NCBI GenBank assembly: GCA_026168455.1
Contig: CM047425.1
Span: 47,750,362 to 47,814,361 of the forward strand
Length of the DNA stretch: 64,000 bases
From: Theocolax elegans
Taxonomy: Eukaryota; Arthropoda; Insecta; Hymenoptera; Cerocephalidae
Direction of reading: 5' to 3'
Below are positions 23,265 to 33,119 of this stretch, piece by piece (within the stretch, counting starts at the first letter, position 1; every line of letters begins with the position of its first letter). The notes beneath the pieces were generated by a model. The model was not told the DNA's origin. It made no database searches and saw nothing but the letters and a program-made list of their open reading frames with translations. The translations under genes and the position numbers were made by a program.

Positions 23265-24260
23265 TTATGGCAAAGGTCGAGTTACGGTTACGGTCACGGT
23301 CGGCCGAGTATCCACGGTGGCTGCTCTAGGTAAGAAAAGGTAGGCTGGACGTATGTTCTTGACCAGTTCATCTTCATCACCTGCTACAGACTGCCTACTG
23401 CGGGTTTTGGTGCTCTTTATATACCTGTTATATACCCTACCGCAAGTCCGCGATCTCTCCCGTCCAATAAGCAGGACGCCTTCTGCTTGCCGCCTTCTTG
23501 AAGTCTTCCGACCCACCAGGGATCGCTGACAGCGTTCTAGGGCCTGAGACAATCTTTCGATGTCCATCTTGTCGACGTTCCACCTGCGATGACAGCTCCG
23601 AGAAGCTGCCCTGACTGGTTCCTCCTCAAGTACGCGGAACGTGATGAACTGGTTATCGCTGGCTGTATAGTTATCGATCACCTGTCAGTCCCGCACGTAT
23701 GCGGACAGGTGTTGCGACGCGAAAGAGACGTCGATTATGGTCTCCCTATATCTCAGTCTCCTGAAGGTAGACGTAGAACCGGTGTTTAATATCACCAGCC
23801 CAGTCCTGGACACCATGTCTATGACTCGCCCCCCTTTGGAGTCTGTGACTTTCTCTCCCCATTCAACTGCTTTCATGTTGAAGTCTCCTGCGACTATCAG
23901 CTCTCCCTCCACATTTTTGATTGCATCATCGAGGGCATCCAGTTTGGTCTTGAAATACTCGATTCCCTCGTTCGGGGCAAAATAACAGCTGAAGTATGTA
24001 ACTCCGCCGTGATTAACCCAACCGAAGTCACTACCAGATCCATAACATAGCACGTGTAGGTGATGTGAGTTAAAGACCCATACGACGGCGGTGCCCAGCG
24101 TGTCCCGGTACCAATTCGACCCTTCTCTGTCTCGGTACTGTTCGCTGACTAAAAGGATGTCAGCGTCTTTCTCGAGACAGATCTGGGCTAGCAGCTCATG
24201 GGTCGTCCTACTCCTGTGAAGGTTGGCCTGAAGAGTCTTAACCATTACGGCGATCTCCTT
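23265..24260 (-). pseudogene. R1-clade retrotransposon endonuclease fragment
   Basis: Minus strand. The frame 24245-23685 is the N-terminal two-thirds of an APE-type endonuclease: MVKTLQANLHRSRTTHELL, DADILLVSEQYRD, ELIVAGDFNMKAVEWG and a FASQHLSAYVRD end. After a frameshift, 23681-23345 continues with YTASDNQFITF (the SD.H/Q region) and an Arg-rich linker, then ends abruptly near the hairpin array. RT is missing. In the intact family this endonuclease nicks the target. The start MVKTLQANLHRS matches the expected endonuclease start. The gag end upstream is at 24644-24950, beyond a TTAA MITE. Confidence 0.85.
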
Positions 24261-24264
24261 TTAA

Positions 24265-24639
24265 CCTTTAGAACGCCGGAAACCGCCTACAGGCGTAAAA
24301 AAATTTTACTCATTATTTTTCATCTAAATTGAGTGAAAATTCACATTTAAGAGGAACTCAAATTTCGGTTGATGGCGCCCTATATAATGTTTTTCAACCA
24401 ATAGTGATACAAAGTGACTTTATTTGACCAGACAAACAAAAATAATGCTAAAAACAAAAAAATAGTGCAATCGAATGTTTTTTGAAATTTTGAAAATTTT
24501 AGCATTAGCTACACCGTACCCGTCCGGGATCCGCCTCTAGGTATCTTTAATTAGTTTGGCCCTAACTTAGGGACCTTAGACCACATTTCTACAAAAAAAT
24601 GCAATTTGCAAATTTTTGAAAACCCCGGCGCTTTAAGGG
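24265..24639. mobile_element. TTAA-flanked MITE between gag and endonuclease of the R1 fragment
   Basis: TTAA lies at 24261-24264 and 24640-24643. The ends are inverted repeats: CCTTTAGAACGCCGG at the left and, reverse-complemented, CCCTTAAAGCGCCGG at the right. The 375 bp body is non-coding and AT-rich. Its right part (from CTAACTTAGGGACCTTAGAC) is similar to 28640-28735, showing a second, partial copy. TTAA duplication suggests mobilisation by a piggyBac-type transposase. Confidence 0.78.
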
Positions 24640-24643
24640 TTAA

Positions 24644-24950
24644 AGCCTGTTGAGTACCTGGCATCCGCTTTACAATCCGCAGCCTTATTGTTACCACCGA
24701 TAACAGCATTTGTTGCGGTCAGGTCCTTTGTAGTCCACGCCTATGAGCAGTTGACCCATCCAATCTTTAGACGGGCTGGTTCGAGCAGTTTCCTGGCTGC
24801 CATCTCCGTTACGGTGGTGATTGCCCAGCTTTATTCGGCTTCATGAGCCTCAGGCTGACGGGCTCTTCCCCGCTTCCTATAGCTTTCACGATAGCCTCAC
24901 TGACCTCCTCTTTCGTGCTGCAGCAGCCTATAGCCCTGAATCAAGAAAAA
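24644..24950 (-). pseudogene. R1-clade gag fragment
   Basis: Minus-strand reading, with frame changes, gives TKEEVSEAIVKAIGSGEEPV, VSLRLMKPNKAGQ, TVTEMAARKLLEPARLKIGW and VNCS. This is the segment that precedes the CCHC knuckles in R1-type ORF1 proteins (compare TTRDEVVAALNKVL at 12.1 kb). The knuckles themselves are missing between this piece and the endonuclease. Confidence 0.62.
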
Positions 24951-25244
24951 AATAATAAAAATAATAATAATGATGACGATAATAATAATATTTGAAAATG
25001 TACGTTTTAATCTTTATAACAGTTAAATACATATTCAACTTCTCGAAAAAATTAATTTATTGCTTTTCAACTTTGGTTAAAAATTAAAATATTCGATCAA
25101 TCTTTCTAAGTGGAAAAACTCGTACTAATTTTGAAAAAATTAACTTTGCCATTTTCAACTTTCCGATAGATTAAAATTATCAATTTAAACTTTAGAGGGT
25201 GTCTTCGAGTTTCAATAGGTAGCGACAATTACCTATAGGATATA
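24951..25244. repeat. A/AAT-rich low-complexity stretch
   Basis: The block AAAAAAATAATAAAAATAATAATAAT near 24944-24990 resembles a retrotransposon tail. AT-rich sequence without coding signal follows. Confidence 0.5.
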
Positions 25245-25510
25245 AATGCTCTATATTCTTCTTGATTTTGTGCCCTCTTTTTTCCTGGCACTTCCTACCG
25301 TTTATCCCCTGAGGGACTTTAACGGTGTCCACCTACCACCTATGTGTGGGTGCTTTATCCCTCCCTTAAAAACCCCACCATCTCGCATTCGCCCGGGGTT
25401 ATGCCCGTGGATGAGGGAAACCTGTGAAGCAGGAAAAACCTCACCCGAGATGGCCGGTGTATTCGAAACATTCTTTTTGGGTGTCAAAGTCACATTGCGT
25501 AGGCCTTGAC
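25245..25510 (+). repeat. Dispersed repeat, partner of 8255-8512
   Basis: The partner copy at 8255-8512 is inverted. Common blocks include TGGCACTTCCTACCGTTT, CACCTACCACCTATGTGTG, CCTGTGAAGCAGGAAA and TCAAAGTCACATTGC. The frames in the two copies are not conserved, so the ORFs listed here (25246-25509 and antisense) are not genes. From 25511 to 26145 I recognise nothing. Confidence 0.72.
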
Positions 25511-26145
25511 ACCGAAACCGAATGTTTCACACCTTCCGCTCACGTTGTGAAGTGTGAAAAAACACCTAACCCGCCACGAAAGCCAAGCGACCGAGAACGT
25601 CACCCATCCACTTGGGCACCGCGCTCAATACTGCTTAACTTCCGTGACCGGCCGAGGTGCGTCTCCGCCACTCCGCGACCGCGTCGGTATAAATGCTCTA
25701 TATTTACCTGGTATTGCGAATGACTGGTCCTATTTTCGCTTACATTAATGTTTAAACATAATTTTCTATTGTTTATAGTTAAGGATGGAATATTCTGAAC
25801 TGTTAAGTTAAGAATATTATATATTCATATGCTTATCATTCGGTGGTTTTTTAATATTCATTGTTGAAAATTTATCGATCTTTCCGAGTCAAATGAGAAA
25901 AGGTAAGGTAAAAAACTTTAATATACTCTTTACTTTTTGTAACGTTACGGTGGTCAATGCCACCCTCTTCAGAATGTGTAAAAGATTTTATTCATAAATA
26001 AAACTGTACACTCAGATAAAATTTAAAAAATTAGAAAAAGGAAATTATACTATACTTTCTAAAGTAAACACTGCAATTTATATATAAAAATTTCGTCACA
26101 AGTCGGAACTTTGACAGAGAATATAATGTTATATATTGATAATAA

Positions 26146-26205
26146 TTATATATACATATATATATATATATAGATATATATATTTATATATATATATAAT
26201 TTTAA
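26146..26205. repeat. (TA)n microsatellite
   Basis: Interrupted TA/TATATA runs, with a shorter run near 26385-26400. No gene is associated. Confidence 0.85.
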
Positions 26206-26510
26206 ATATCGGGGTTTATGACGCCCATGACAGAGAGGGAAGATACGTACTTTAGTACGATAAAAAGAGACAGAAAAGATTATGGAGCCCCGGCTCCATA
26301 AACCTGCCATATTAACAATGAGTGGGAAAGGGATAGGGTTATTGGGATTTAACACATGAGGCTCCATAACCCCCTAGTTAGAAATGTATATATATATATG
26401 GGTGGTTCTCTGTGACATCGAAGATGAAAAAAATAAATATTGCTATAACTATGGGAATATGTTTTAGACGTATCCAGTAGTTCTCCTGAATTTTTTCAGA
26501 TTTTTTCTGG

Positions 26511-27133
26511 GCCATTATTTTAAGTTACAGAGAGTCAAAGTTGACATTTTAGCACTTTTTTGCATTATATGCCCATTTTCATGAATTTTTAGCTCCCAGG
26601 GGATGCATTTTTCACTAAAAACATAAGTATGACTTTTTTTGTAAAATTTTCCGAACTTTTCATTAAAAATACTTTTAAAGACATAAATGTATGCTGTCAC
26701 ACTCTTGTAAGCCATTTAAACCTTAAATAGTGAAAATCAGCAATTCTGCTCCGGACTCTGGTAACCTAATACTGTCTAAAAGATGTCTTTTTATAGTCAG
26801 AAACTGCCTAAATAGTTCCAGAGTGGGTCTAAATCATTAAGATCACTTATGGTCAAAATATCCGGGAAAAGTGACCGAAATATTAATAGAAATGTATATT
26901 TGTTGCCTTATAACGATGAATCTATTAGCATGATCATTGCAAAAAAATTTGTGCACTCACCTTGGAGTGGTAGAAAAGTATCTTCACTTGTTTCAGTATC
27001 CATCTAATCCCCTGTAAGCTGCTAAAAATACAAATATTATTATACAAATGTAAAAAATTAATTTTTAAACATTTATAATGCTGGATTTTTAGTTTTACAT
27101 CCCTTACAAGAATTATAATACTAATCTGAAGGA
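26511..27133 (+). repeat. 620-bp dispersed repeat, copy 1
   Basis: The block from GCCATTATTTTAAGTTACAG to AGAATTATAATACTAATCTG is repeated in the same orientation at 47415-48033. Both copies keep a 66-codon minus-strand open frame (26715-26515 and 47624-47424) with about ten residue changes. Both also keep a minus-strand exon-like island near 27015-26957: AG acceptor, ATGGATACTGAAACAGGTAA in copy 2, then CCAAG followed by GTAAGT or GTGAGT. This could be part of a spliced transposon ORF, but no family is recognised. The repeat ends about 45 bp before a USP7 exon. Confidence 0.78.
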
Positions 27134-27164
27134 TAAATAAGATTCGAAAGTTAAATGTGAATAA

Positions 27165-27371
<207 letters not shown>

Positions 27372-27414
27372 TGAATGTCTTTATTGTATTTCTTTTTGAT
27401 AAATTGGCTATTGA

Positions 27415-27621
<207 letters not shown>

Positions 27622-27929
27622 TAATATTTAATATAAAGTAAATTTTATTCATTCGCTACCTTTTCAAGATACATGTAGTATGCAGATACTTTCGTGCCGT
27701 AGCATAACCAGTTTTAAAAGCTCTGTAACTCGAAATTGCCGGTAGTTCTTATCTTAAATATACGTACACTAGGGGTATACTAGGGGTAATTAGGAGGTCA
27801 GCTATTCTATATATATATAATAAAATAAATGATACGATGGAGATTAAATATTACTTTAAAAAATATAATTTATTATGTTCATTCTTAATATTGTGGCATG
27901 AGACTTTTTAGTGCTGAATAAAAAATGAA

Positions 27930-28002
27930 GCGGGCGTCGGGTCTTGAACCCGAGCCCCTTCGGATCCGAAGGCGTTCACGCTAACCACTGCGCTACGCCC
28001 GC
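27930..28002 (-). tRNA. tRNA-Arg(UCG)-like sequence, probably a pseudogene or SINE head
   Basis: On the minus strand there is a perfect 7-bp acceptor stem (GCGGGCG/CGCCCGC), a good A box (TAGCGCAGTGG), a TCGGG/CCCGA T-stem with TTCAAGA loop (B box GGTTCAAGAC) and the loop CTTCGGA with 3' stem TCCGA typical of tRNA-Arg(UCG). The 5' half of the anticodon stem (AACGC) does not pair with TCCGA, and an alternative 16-nt palindrome CCTTCGGATCCGAAGG forms instead. The total is 73 nt. The broken anticodon stem argues for a tRNA-derived repeat or decayed gene. No oligo-T terminator directly follows on the minus strand, where the next bases are CTTCATTTTTTATTC. Confidence 0.6.
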
Positions 28003-28037
28003 ACTGGTCGTAGCGCCTGCTTATTGCTCTTATATGC

Positions 28038-28069
28038 TACCGATACCGCGCCGCTTCGCGGTGTCGGTA
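28038..28069. repeat. 13-bp hairpin next to the tRNA-like sequence
   Basis: TACCGATACCGCG and CGCGGTGTCGGTA pair over 13 positions (one G-T) around a 6-nt loop. It lies 35 bp upstream of the tRNA-like sequence on its strand and may belong to the same repeat. No function is known. The sequence 28070-28620 beyond it holds nothing recognised; the 93-codon ORF 28219-28500 (+) is hydrophobic but unsupported. Confidence 0.55.
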
Positions 28070-28624
28070 ATGCTGGCATTTATGACAAGTGGATTAAATC
28101 CACCTTGTCACAATATTTACTATTAATTTTAAATAATTGTAAATTACGTAATCTACATAAAAAAATTTTAATTTTAATATTTTGGACCGAAATGCTAATA
28201 CAAATACTGAAATGAGTTTTGGATAGTGTTTATGCTAGTAAGTATAGGTGGTGCCCTAAGAATTTCTCGGTTACTTGTTTTATTTTTTGTTTTACGTATA
28301 TTGTTTTTCTGATGATATACACTATTGATAAAAATAGGCTGAAAATGAAATCGGCTATAATTTGTTTCATGACTCAGAAAGTAGCCTATGCTTTGTTTTC
28401 CTTAATATTTAATGTGTTCTTTTACATTTCTACATTTAATGTACCAAATTATGTACTAGACAAATTTCAAATCTTCCTCACTTTGCGAAAGTTTTTTTGA
28501 TATACTGATAACTCAGCATATTACCAGTTACTTAGAAGCTAGTAACATTTTATCACCTTATCATTGTGGTTCCATAATACTTTCAGTACCCAAACTAAGT
28601 TACTAAAGCTAACTGCCTTAACAG

Positions 28625-28735
28625 GGCAACATCCCAACTTAGTTTGGCTTTAACTGAGGGATCTTAGACTACATTCTTGTAGAGAAATACAATTTTCAAA
28701 TTTTTTAAAACCCCCGCCATTCTAAAGTTTAAATT
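28625..28735 (+). repeat. Partial copy of the 24.3 kb TTAA MITE
   Basis: The block with GAGGGATCTTAGACTACATT, AATTTTCAAATTTTTTAAAA and CCCCGCCATTCTAAAG is similar to 24553-24640. Only the right part of the MITE is recognisable, ending near TTTAA. Confidence 0.6.
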
Positions 28736-28849
28736 TTAACAAAATCAAAACTATGTTGTATAAATAATGATTTACTACCACCAATAATCATAGATGATCA
28801 CAAAATCGAGTTAGTTAAGTTAATGCGAATCTTCTGTACTAATACTCAA

Positions 28850-29438
28850 TGAAAACCTTCGGTTTAACTCCCATGTATCAAATGTAATTACTGAAGTACT
28901 CGGTGTACTTCACAGACTAAGAAACAAGGGTAATATTTTTCTTATTCTGTTAAAAAGATGTTAGTCACGGGATGTTAATATTGCCTAATTTTGATTATGT
29001 CTCTATTGTTTATAACGATTTGCCGGATTACCTTATTTCTAAACTCCTACGATTGCTTATTAAATATTTTTGTATGGTACATTTTACGGCTCAAAAAAGG
29101 CACTAGATTAATGCTGCTCTATTCTAAACTTTAACAACAAGAAATCTAGAAGACAATATTTCTTGAGTATTCTAATATACCAGATCCTTACCACAAAAAT
29201 ACCCCAGCGTTTATTTACCTTATTACCACCGTTAAATAATGAATTACATCATTATGAACGAAATAAAAACTCCTGTTTTGAGCGTCCTATTGCCAATACA
29301 TGAACCTATCAGAATTCTTTCACTTTAAAAGCAATGGATTTGTGGGATTCCCTACCTACGGAGTTAAGCTTAAGCACTAATTCGTATATTTTCAAGAATA
29401 GACTGTGCGCGTATTTACTTGATATAAATTTTATAATT
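28850..29438 (+). pseudogene. CR1-like RT C-terminal remnant
   Basis: Frames on the + strand give LPNFDYVSIVYNDLPDYL near 28990-29040, equivalent to FPHFDYA and IMHFDYACLVFNNLPSYL in the 18.4 and 53.6 kb copies. 29334-29438 then gives MDLWDSLPTELSLSTNSYIF and KNRLCAYLLDINFI, the usual C-terminal end of CR1/Jockey-group RT proteins. The region between is full of stops. At 29439 the sequence is interrupted by an LTR-like element with an AATT duplication. Confidence 0.75.
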
Positions 29439-29474
29439 TGTGATGTGGGGACATCACTGAGGCCACCTAAAAAA

Positions 29475-29516
<42 letters not shown>

Positions 29517-31378
29517 TTATTAGAATCAATTGGTAATGAAATAAATTATATTAATTGATTATACTTATTCAGTCGTTCCTTATGGTTGATGCGGATGTCC
29601 CATGGTTGACTCTAGATCAGCGTGTCCAGGGTACCCTCGGTGACAGCTACTCTTTGGCACGCTGCATCTGAAAAAGAGAACTATATTAATATATATATTT
29701 ACTAATGAATATAATTATTAGTAAGGACGGGTATTAGGTGGAAATAGATGAGAATTTTATAAATACTAATAATATAAGTGTAGGAAGGTCTGTGAAGGAT
29801 GAATACATGGGTTCGTTGATTGATGTAATTGGAAAGAAAAGAGAGACAAGTGAAATGAAATATTCTAATGATTAATTAATAAAATAGGTAGGAATAACAA
29901 GTGAAGTTATAGCTATTATGAATAATAGAAGAGATTAAAATAAATATTTGTTAATTATTAGTAATAAGCAAAATAAGGAGTGTTGTTTGTTAATGAGGGA
30001 GAGAATTGATTAATGGGGAGTAAATGCTATATTAATAGATATAATTAATTATTAAAAATATATAGTTACAAAAACACTTACAATTCCTCTTCGTAAAGCG
30101 GTTGTTGACAGCGGTGACGTCGGGAGCTCGCCGTGCACTGCGTCGCTTGGAGAAGCTTTGGTCGGTGCTTGCGCACACCATTCACGCACCACTCCGCGAT
30201 AGTACCCGGGTACTATTCCCGACGGTGGGAATCGCGCACACCCGGGGAAGCGGTCGCGAGGCGCGTTGTTTACGTGCCGGCCCGCGCTCAGTGTCGCCAT
30301 CTTGAATCGATCTAGATTCAAGCGCGCGCACACTGAACACGCGGTCCGCAGCGTATCGATACGGGGATCGCGCGCATATAGTCTAGGGAATTCGTAACGC
30401 GGATAGTGGGGGAATACGTGTTAATTAGTAAAGGAGTTAAATTTATATTCGAATTTCGCGCTGTTAACTAGGGAATACTATAGTGATTTATTGAACTAGT
30501 CAATAGATGACTTTATTAGAGATAAGACTTCCGTATGGGTAAATATACAAGCATATTACGCTATATGACAGTAATTACCTCAAATACGGAAAGTCGAAAT
30601 ACCAGTTGAGACAATGATAACTTATGCAAATTAGTTGCCATTTTTATTTTAAGTGGAGTAAATATGGATAGCTTGATTACATCTGTGACGGATACGGAAG
30701 GGTTGAAAATTATAATATTGCCGGATCCCTCGCAGGTAACGAGAGAGAGAGAGAGAGAACAGATATGGATATTAGGAGATTGAGGGAGATAAAAAACGGG
30801 GAAGAAGTCTGGCGTGGCTCGGAAAACGGATCCTCGCCATTCTGATTCTATCGATCATAGATCGTAGTGTTGTTTTTCTTGAATTATACCAATTAAGGAG
30901 ATTTTCAGGGTAATTATCAACAATACTCAGAGATTTTAAGGAGGAATAGATCAGGAGTACAGAGATAAACAAATTGATCTATTAATTCATTAACCAATTG
31001 ATTCAGGAGGAATTATAAAATATTTTATATAGAATATCATTTTTACGAAATTCGTTGATCGTATTCGTCGATCCTTATTTATATTGATTTTATTACATCG
31101 TATAACGTTCTCTCTCTCATGGTTAGTGGTGCCACGTGATCTACTCTTAGATCCCGTAGTAAAATTTTATAAACCGACATTTTCTTTCGGAGTGTTAATA
31201 TTCGTTATCGCGGATTAATAGATATCCAGATCTATTTTATTTTTATTCAACGGGACTTCCTCTGGGTGAGTCCACCGGTTTATAAGGACGAATAAATTAT
31301 TATTATTTTTCGATGTCTGGGTCCGGAAATAATTTTACTTAAAATCATTTTTTTATAGAATTATAAACCAGCATCACA
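29439..31378 (+). mobile_element. LTR-like element with terminal hairpin (TGTGATG...CATCACA)
   Basis: The ends TGTGATG and CATCACA are inverted, and AATT occurs directly on both sides (29435-29438 and 31379-31382), fitting a 4-bp target duplication. The 5' end folds into GTGATGT/ACATCAC with a 4-G loop. Its first 560 bp match 35054-35570 and, inverted, 2880-3245. The interior has a GC-rich promoter-like block (30070-30420) and GA repeats (30739-30759). A solo LTR is my preferred reading, although 1.94 kb is long; a non-autonomous DNA element is the alternative. The ORFs inside (30052-30333 and overlaps) sit on several frames of GC-rich DNA and are not supported. Confidence 0.66.
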
Positions 31379-31860
31379 AATTATAAGTTTTCTTAGTTGT
31401 TTTACCTATATGTATTTGTATATTCTACTGCGCAAATTCTATTTGCTTGCGACAAATTGCTTCATATTCTTATAATTTTTATCCTGTTTGATTTTGTAAA
31501 TTAACTATTGTGAGATTTGTGACCTTGGCTTAAGTTAAATTCATCCGCCACAGAAATAAACACTATTTAATCAATCAATATCTCTCGTTCTTGCTAGTTT
31601 CAGCTCTTTCGTTTTTAGTTAGCAACATAACCCTTCGTCATTACCTACTTTTCATTTCACCACCATCAATCCCACTGATATTAACTAGAGCTTTTAGCAA
31701 AGCTACCTTTATAGCTACATGACCGAATAGCAATTACGATGATTAAGTTACTCGCACCTTTCATATATCTATGCTTGTTGTTATCTAACCATCTGTTCTC
31801 CCTTGACTTTTTTCCCTAAAATTGAAAAAAACAATATTTTTTCCCTCGGTGAAGTCAACC
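31379..31860. other. Probable 3' flank of the CR1-like element; no gene
   Basis: After the AATT duplication the sequence continues AT-rich and could be the 3' UTR of the interrupted CR1-like copy. No independent feature is seen. Confidence 0.35.
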
Positions 31861-31878
31861 AGCATCGCTACTGTTCAG

Positions 31879-31941
31879 ATACTAGACCAATAGCGAAGAT
31901 CTGCGAGATTTTGAAACTCTTAAATAGGTGTGCTCAATAAT
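31879..31941 (+). pseudogene. Short CR1-like RT fragment
   Basis: The frame reads DTRPIAKICEILKLLNRCAQ followed by a stop, equivalent to DTRPIAKLCELSKNLKRM in the 19.3 kb copy (conserved RT region). Only about 20 residues are recognisable. Confidence 0.6.
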
Positions 31942-33119
31942 TTCCTGAGCTCCTGGAGGGATACTGATGGTGTTAGGATGGTTGTGGGTATTTAAGGCTG
32001 CTGAATGGGTAATAATAGGTATGTGTGTACGGTATCAGTGTAGTTAGGCTTTAGAAGGGGGGAGGGGGGAGGTTGCGCTATTGCTCTCTATTTTATTATA
32101 GTTAATTTTTGTGACAAATGTCCGATTACCTTGCCACAGATTAAATATTATTTTCTGTGCATGTGTTAAAGAATTAATATTGTTATTCATTAGATTCTTT
32201 ATTTTAATTATTCGTATCAATATTTCTAAGTATTGGTAAGTTAAAATCATTTAAACTACATCCACTTTGAGACAATATATTTATTACGAATTGTAGTGCG
32301 CTAGCTTCACCAATTCTTTTATCTATGGTGATTCTATAAATATTTATTTTATATTTATAATAATAAGAAGGTCGCATGCATTAACCTTTATAGTAGGTAT
32401 AGTCGCTATGTTACTGCCGCCATTTTGAGTTTTCATTTTGATGACAGAATCAAGTTCAGAGACCTAAATAACCCTAAAAAGACCCTTAAAGAAATTGAAT
32501 GTCAGGAGCTTCTTGCAAACACTTGACCAATTCATCATTATGTCTGATAAGGAGAGTCCACACATCCTATCTTAATTTGGTACAAAATTATGGAAGAAAT
32601 ATTAACTAGACGAAATTTTGGACTAAAAAAATCATTAAATTTTAATGCTAAATTTTTATTAAAATTTCGACTAATTTTTATTTCTTCCATAATTTTGACC
32701 AAATTAAGATATTTGAGCTCCTTTTTCAAAATGTATCTACACAATTTTACCTTTCTTTTGAACTCGGGTTTAAATGTACATCTTTACCCGTTCCCAAGTT
32801 ATAAGCGATTAAAGTCAAGTTTTTTGGCGAGATTTTTCACTATTTGCTTGCGTCTATCGTAAAAAACGTCCGAAACGTCGGCAAAGATCAACAAAATAAA
32901 TAACTTGTTCGTAGAGATCAATAAAGTCTTCACTTCGTAACAAAAAACAAATGTTACATACATTTTAATAGATAGAGCAATAAGTTCTTCATATCATGTT
33001 TTTCATAATAACAATATTAATATATTTAAGAAATTATGACGTAATTAGATTAAAGTAATTAGATTACGTAAAATTAATATTCACATTTTCAAAGGAAACA
33101 GAGGTTTCGAGCTCCTATT
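31942..33119. other. AT-rich stretch with one hairpin element; no gene
   Basis: Apart from the hairpin at 32571-32709 nothing is recognised. The ORFs 32538-32862 on both strands arise from that palindrome. Confidence 0.45.
32571..32709. repeat. Perfect-ended palindromic hairpin (small foldback)
   Basis: CTTAATTTGG(T/A)... at the left is mirrored by ...CCAAATTAAG at the right. Each arm of about 65 bp includes AAAATTATGGAAGAAAT and its complement ATTTCTTCCATAATTTT. The centre is AT-rich. It probably is a tiny MITE or the collapsed end of one. Confidence 0.75.

Noticed and set aside
28219..28500. 93-codon hydrophobic ORF as a small membrane protein
   Set aside because: It is AT-rich, so Phe/Ile/Tyr-rich translations are expected by chance. 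No start context, splice support or homologue is recognised.
32538..32862. Opposite ORFs with similar translations
   Set aside because: The similarity is due to the 139-bp palindrome at 32571-32709.
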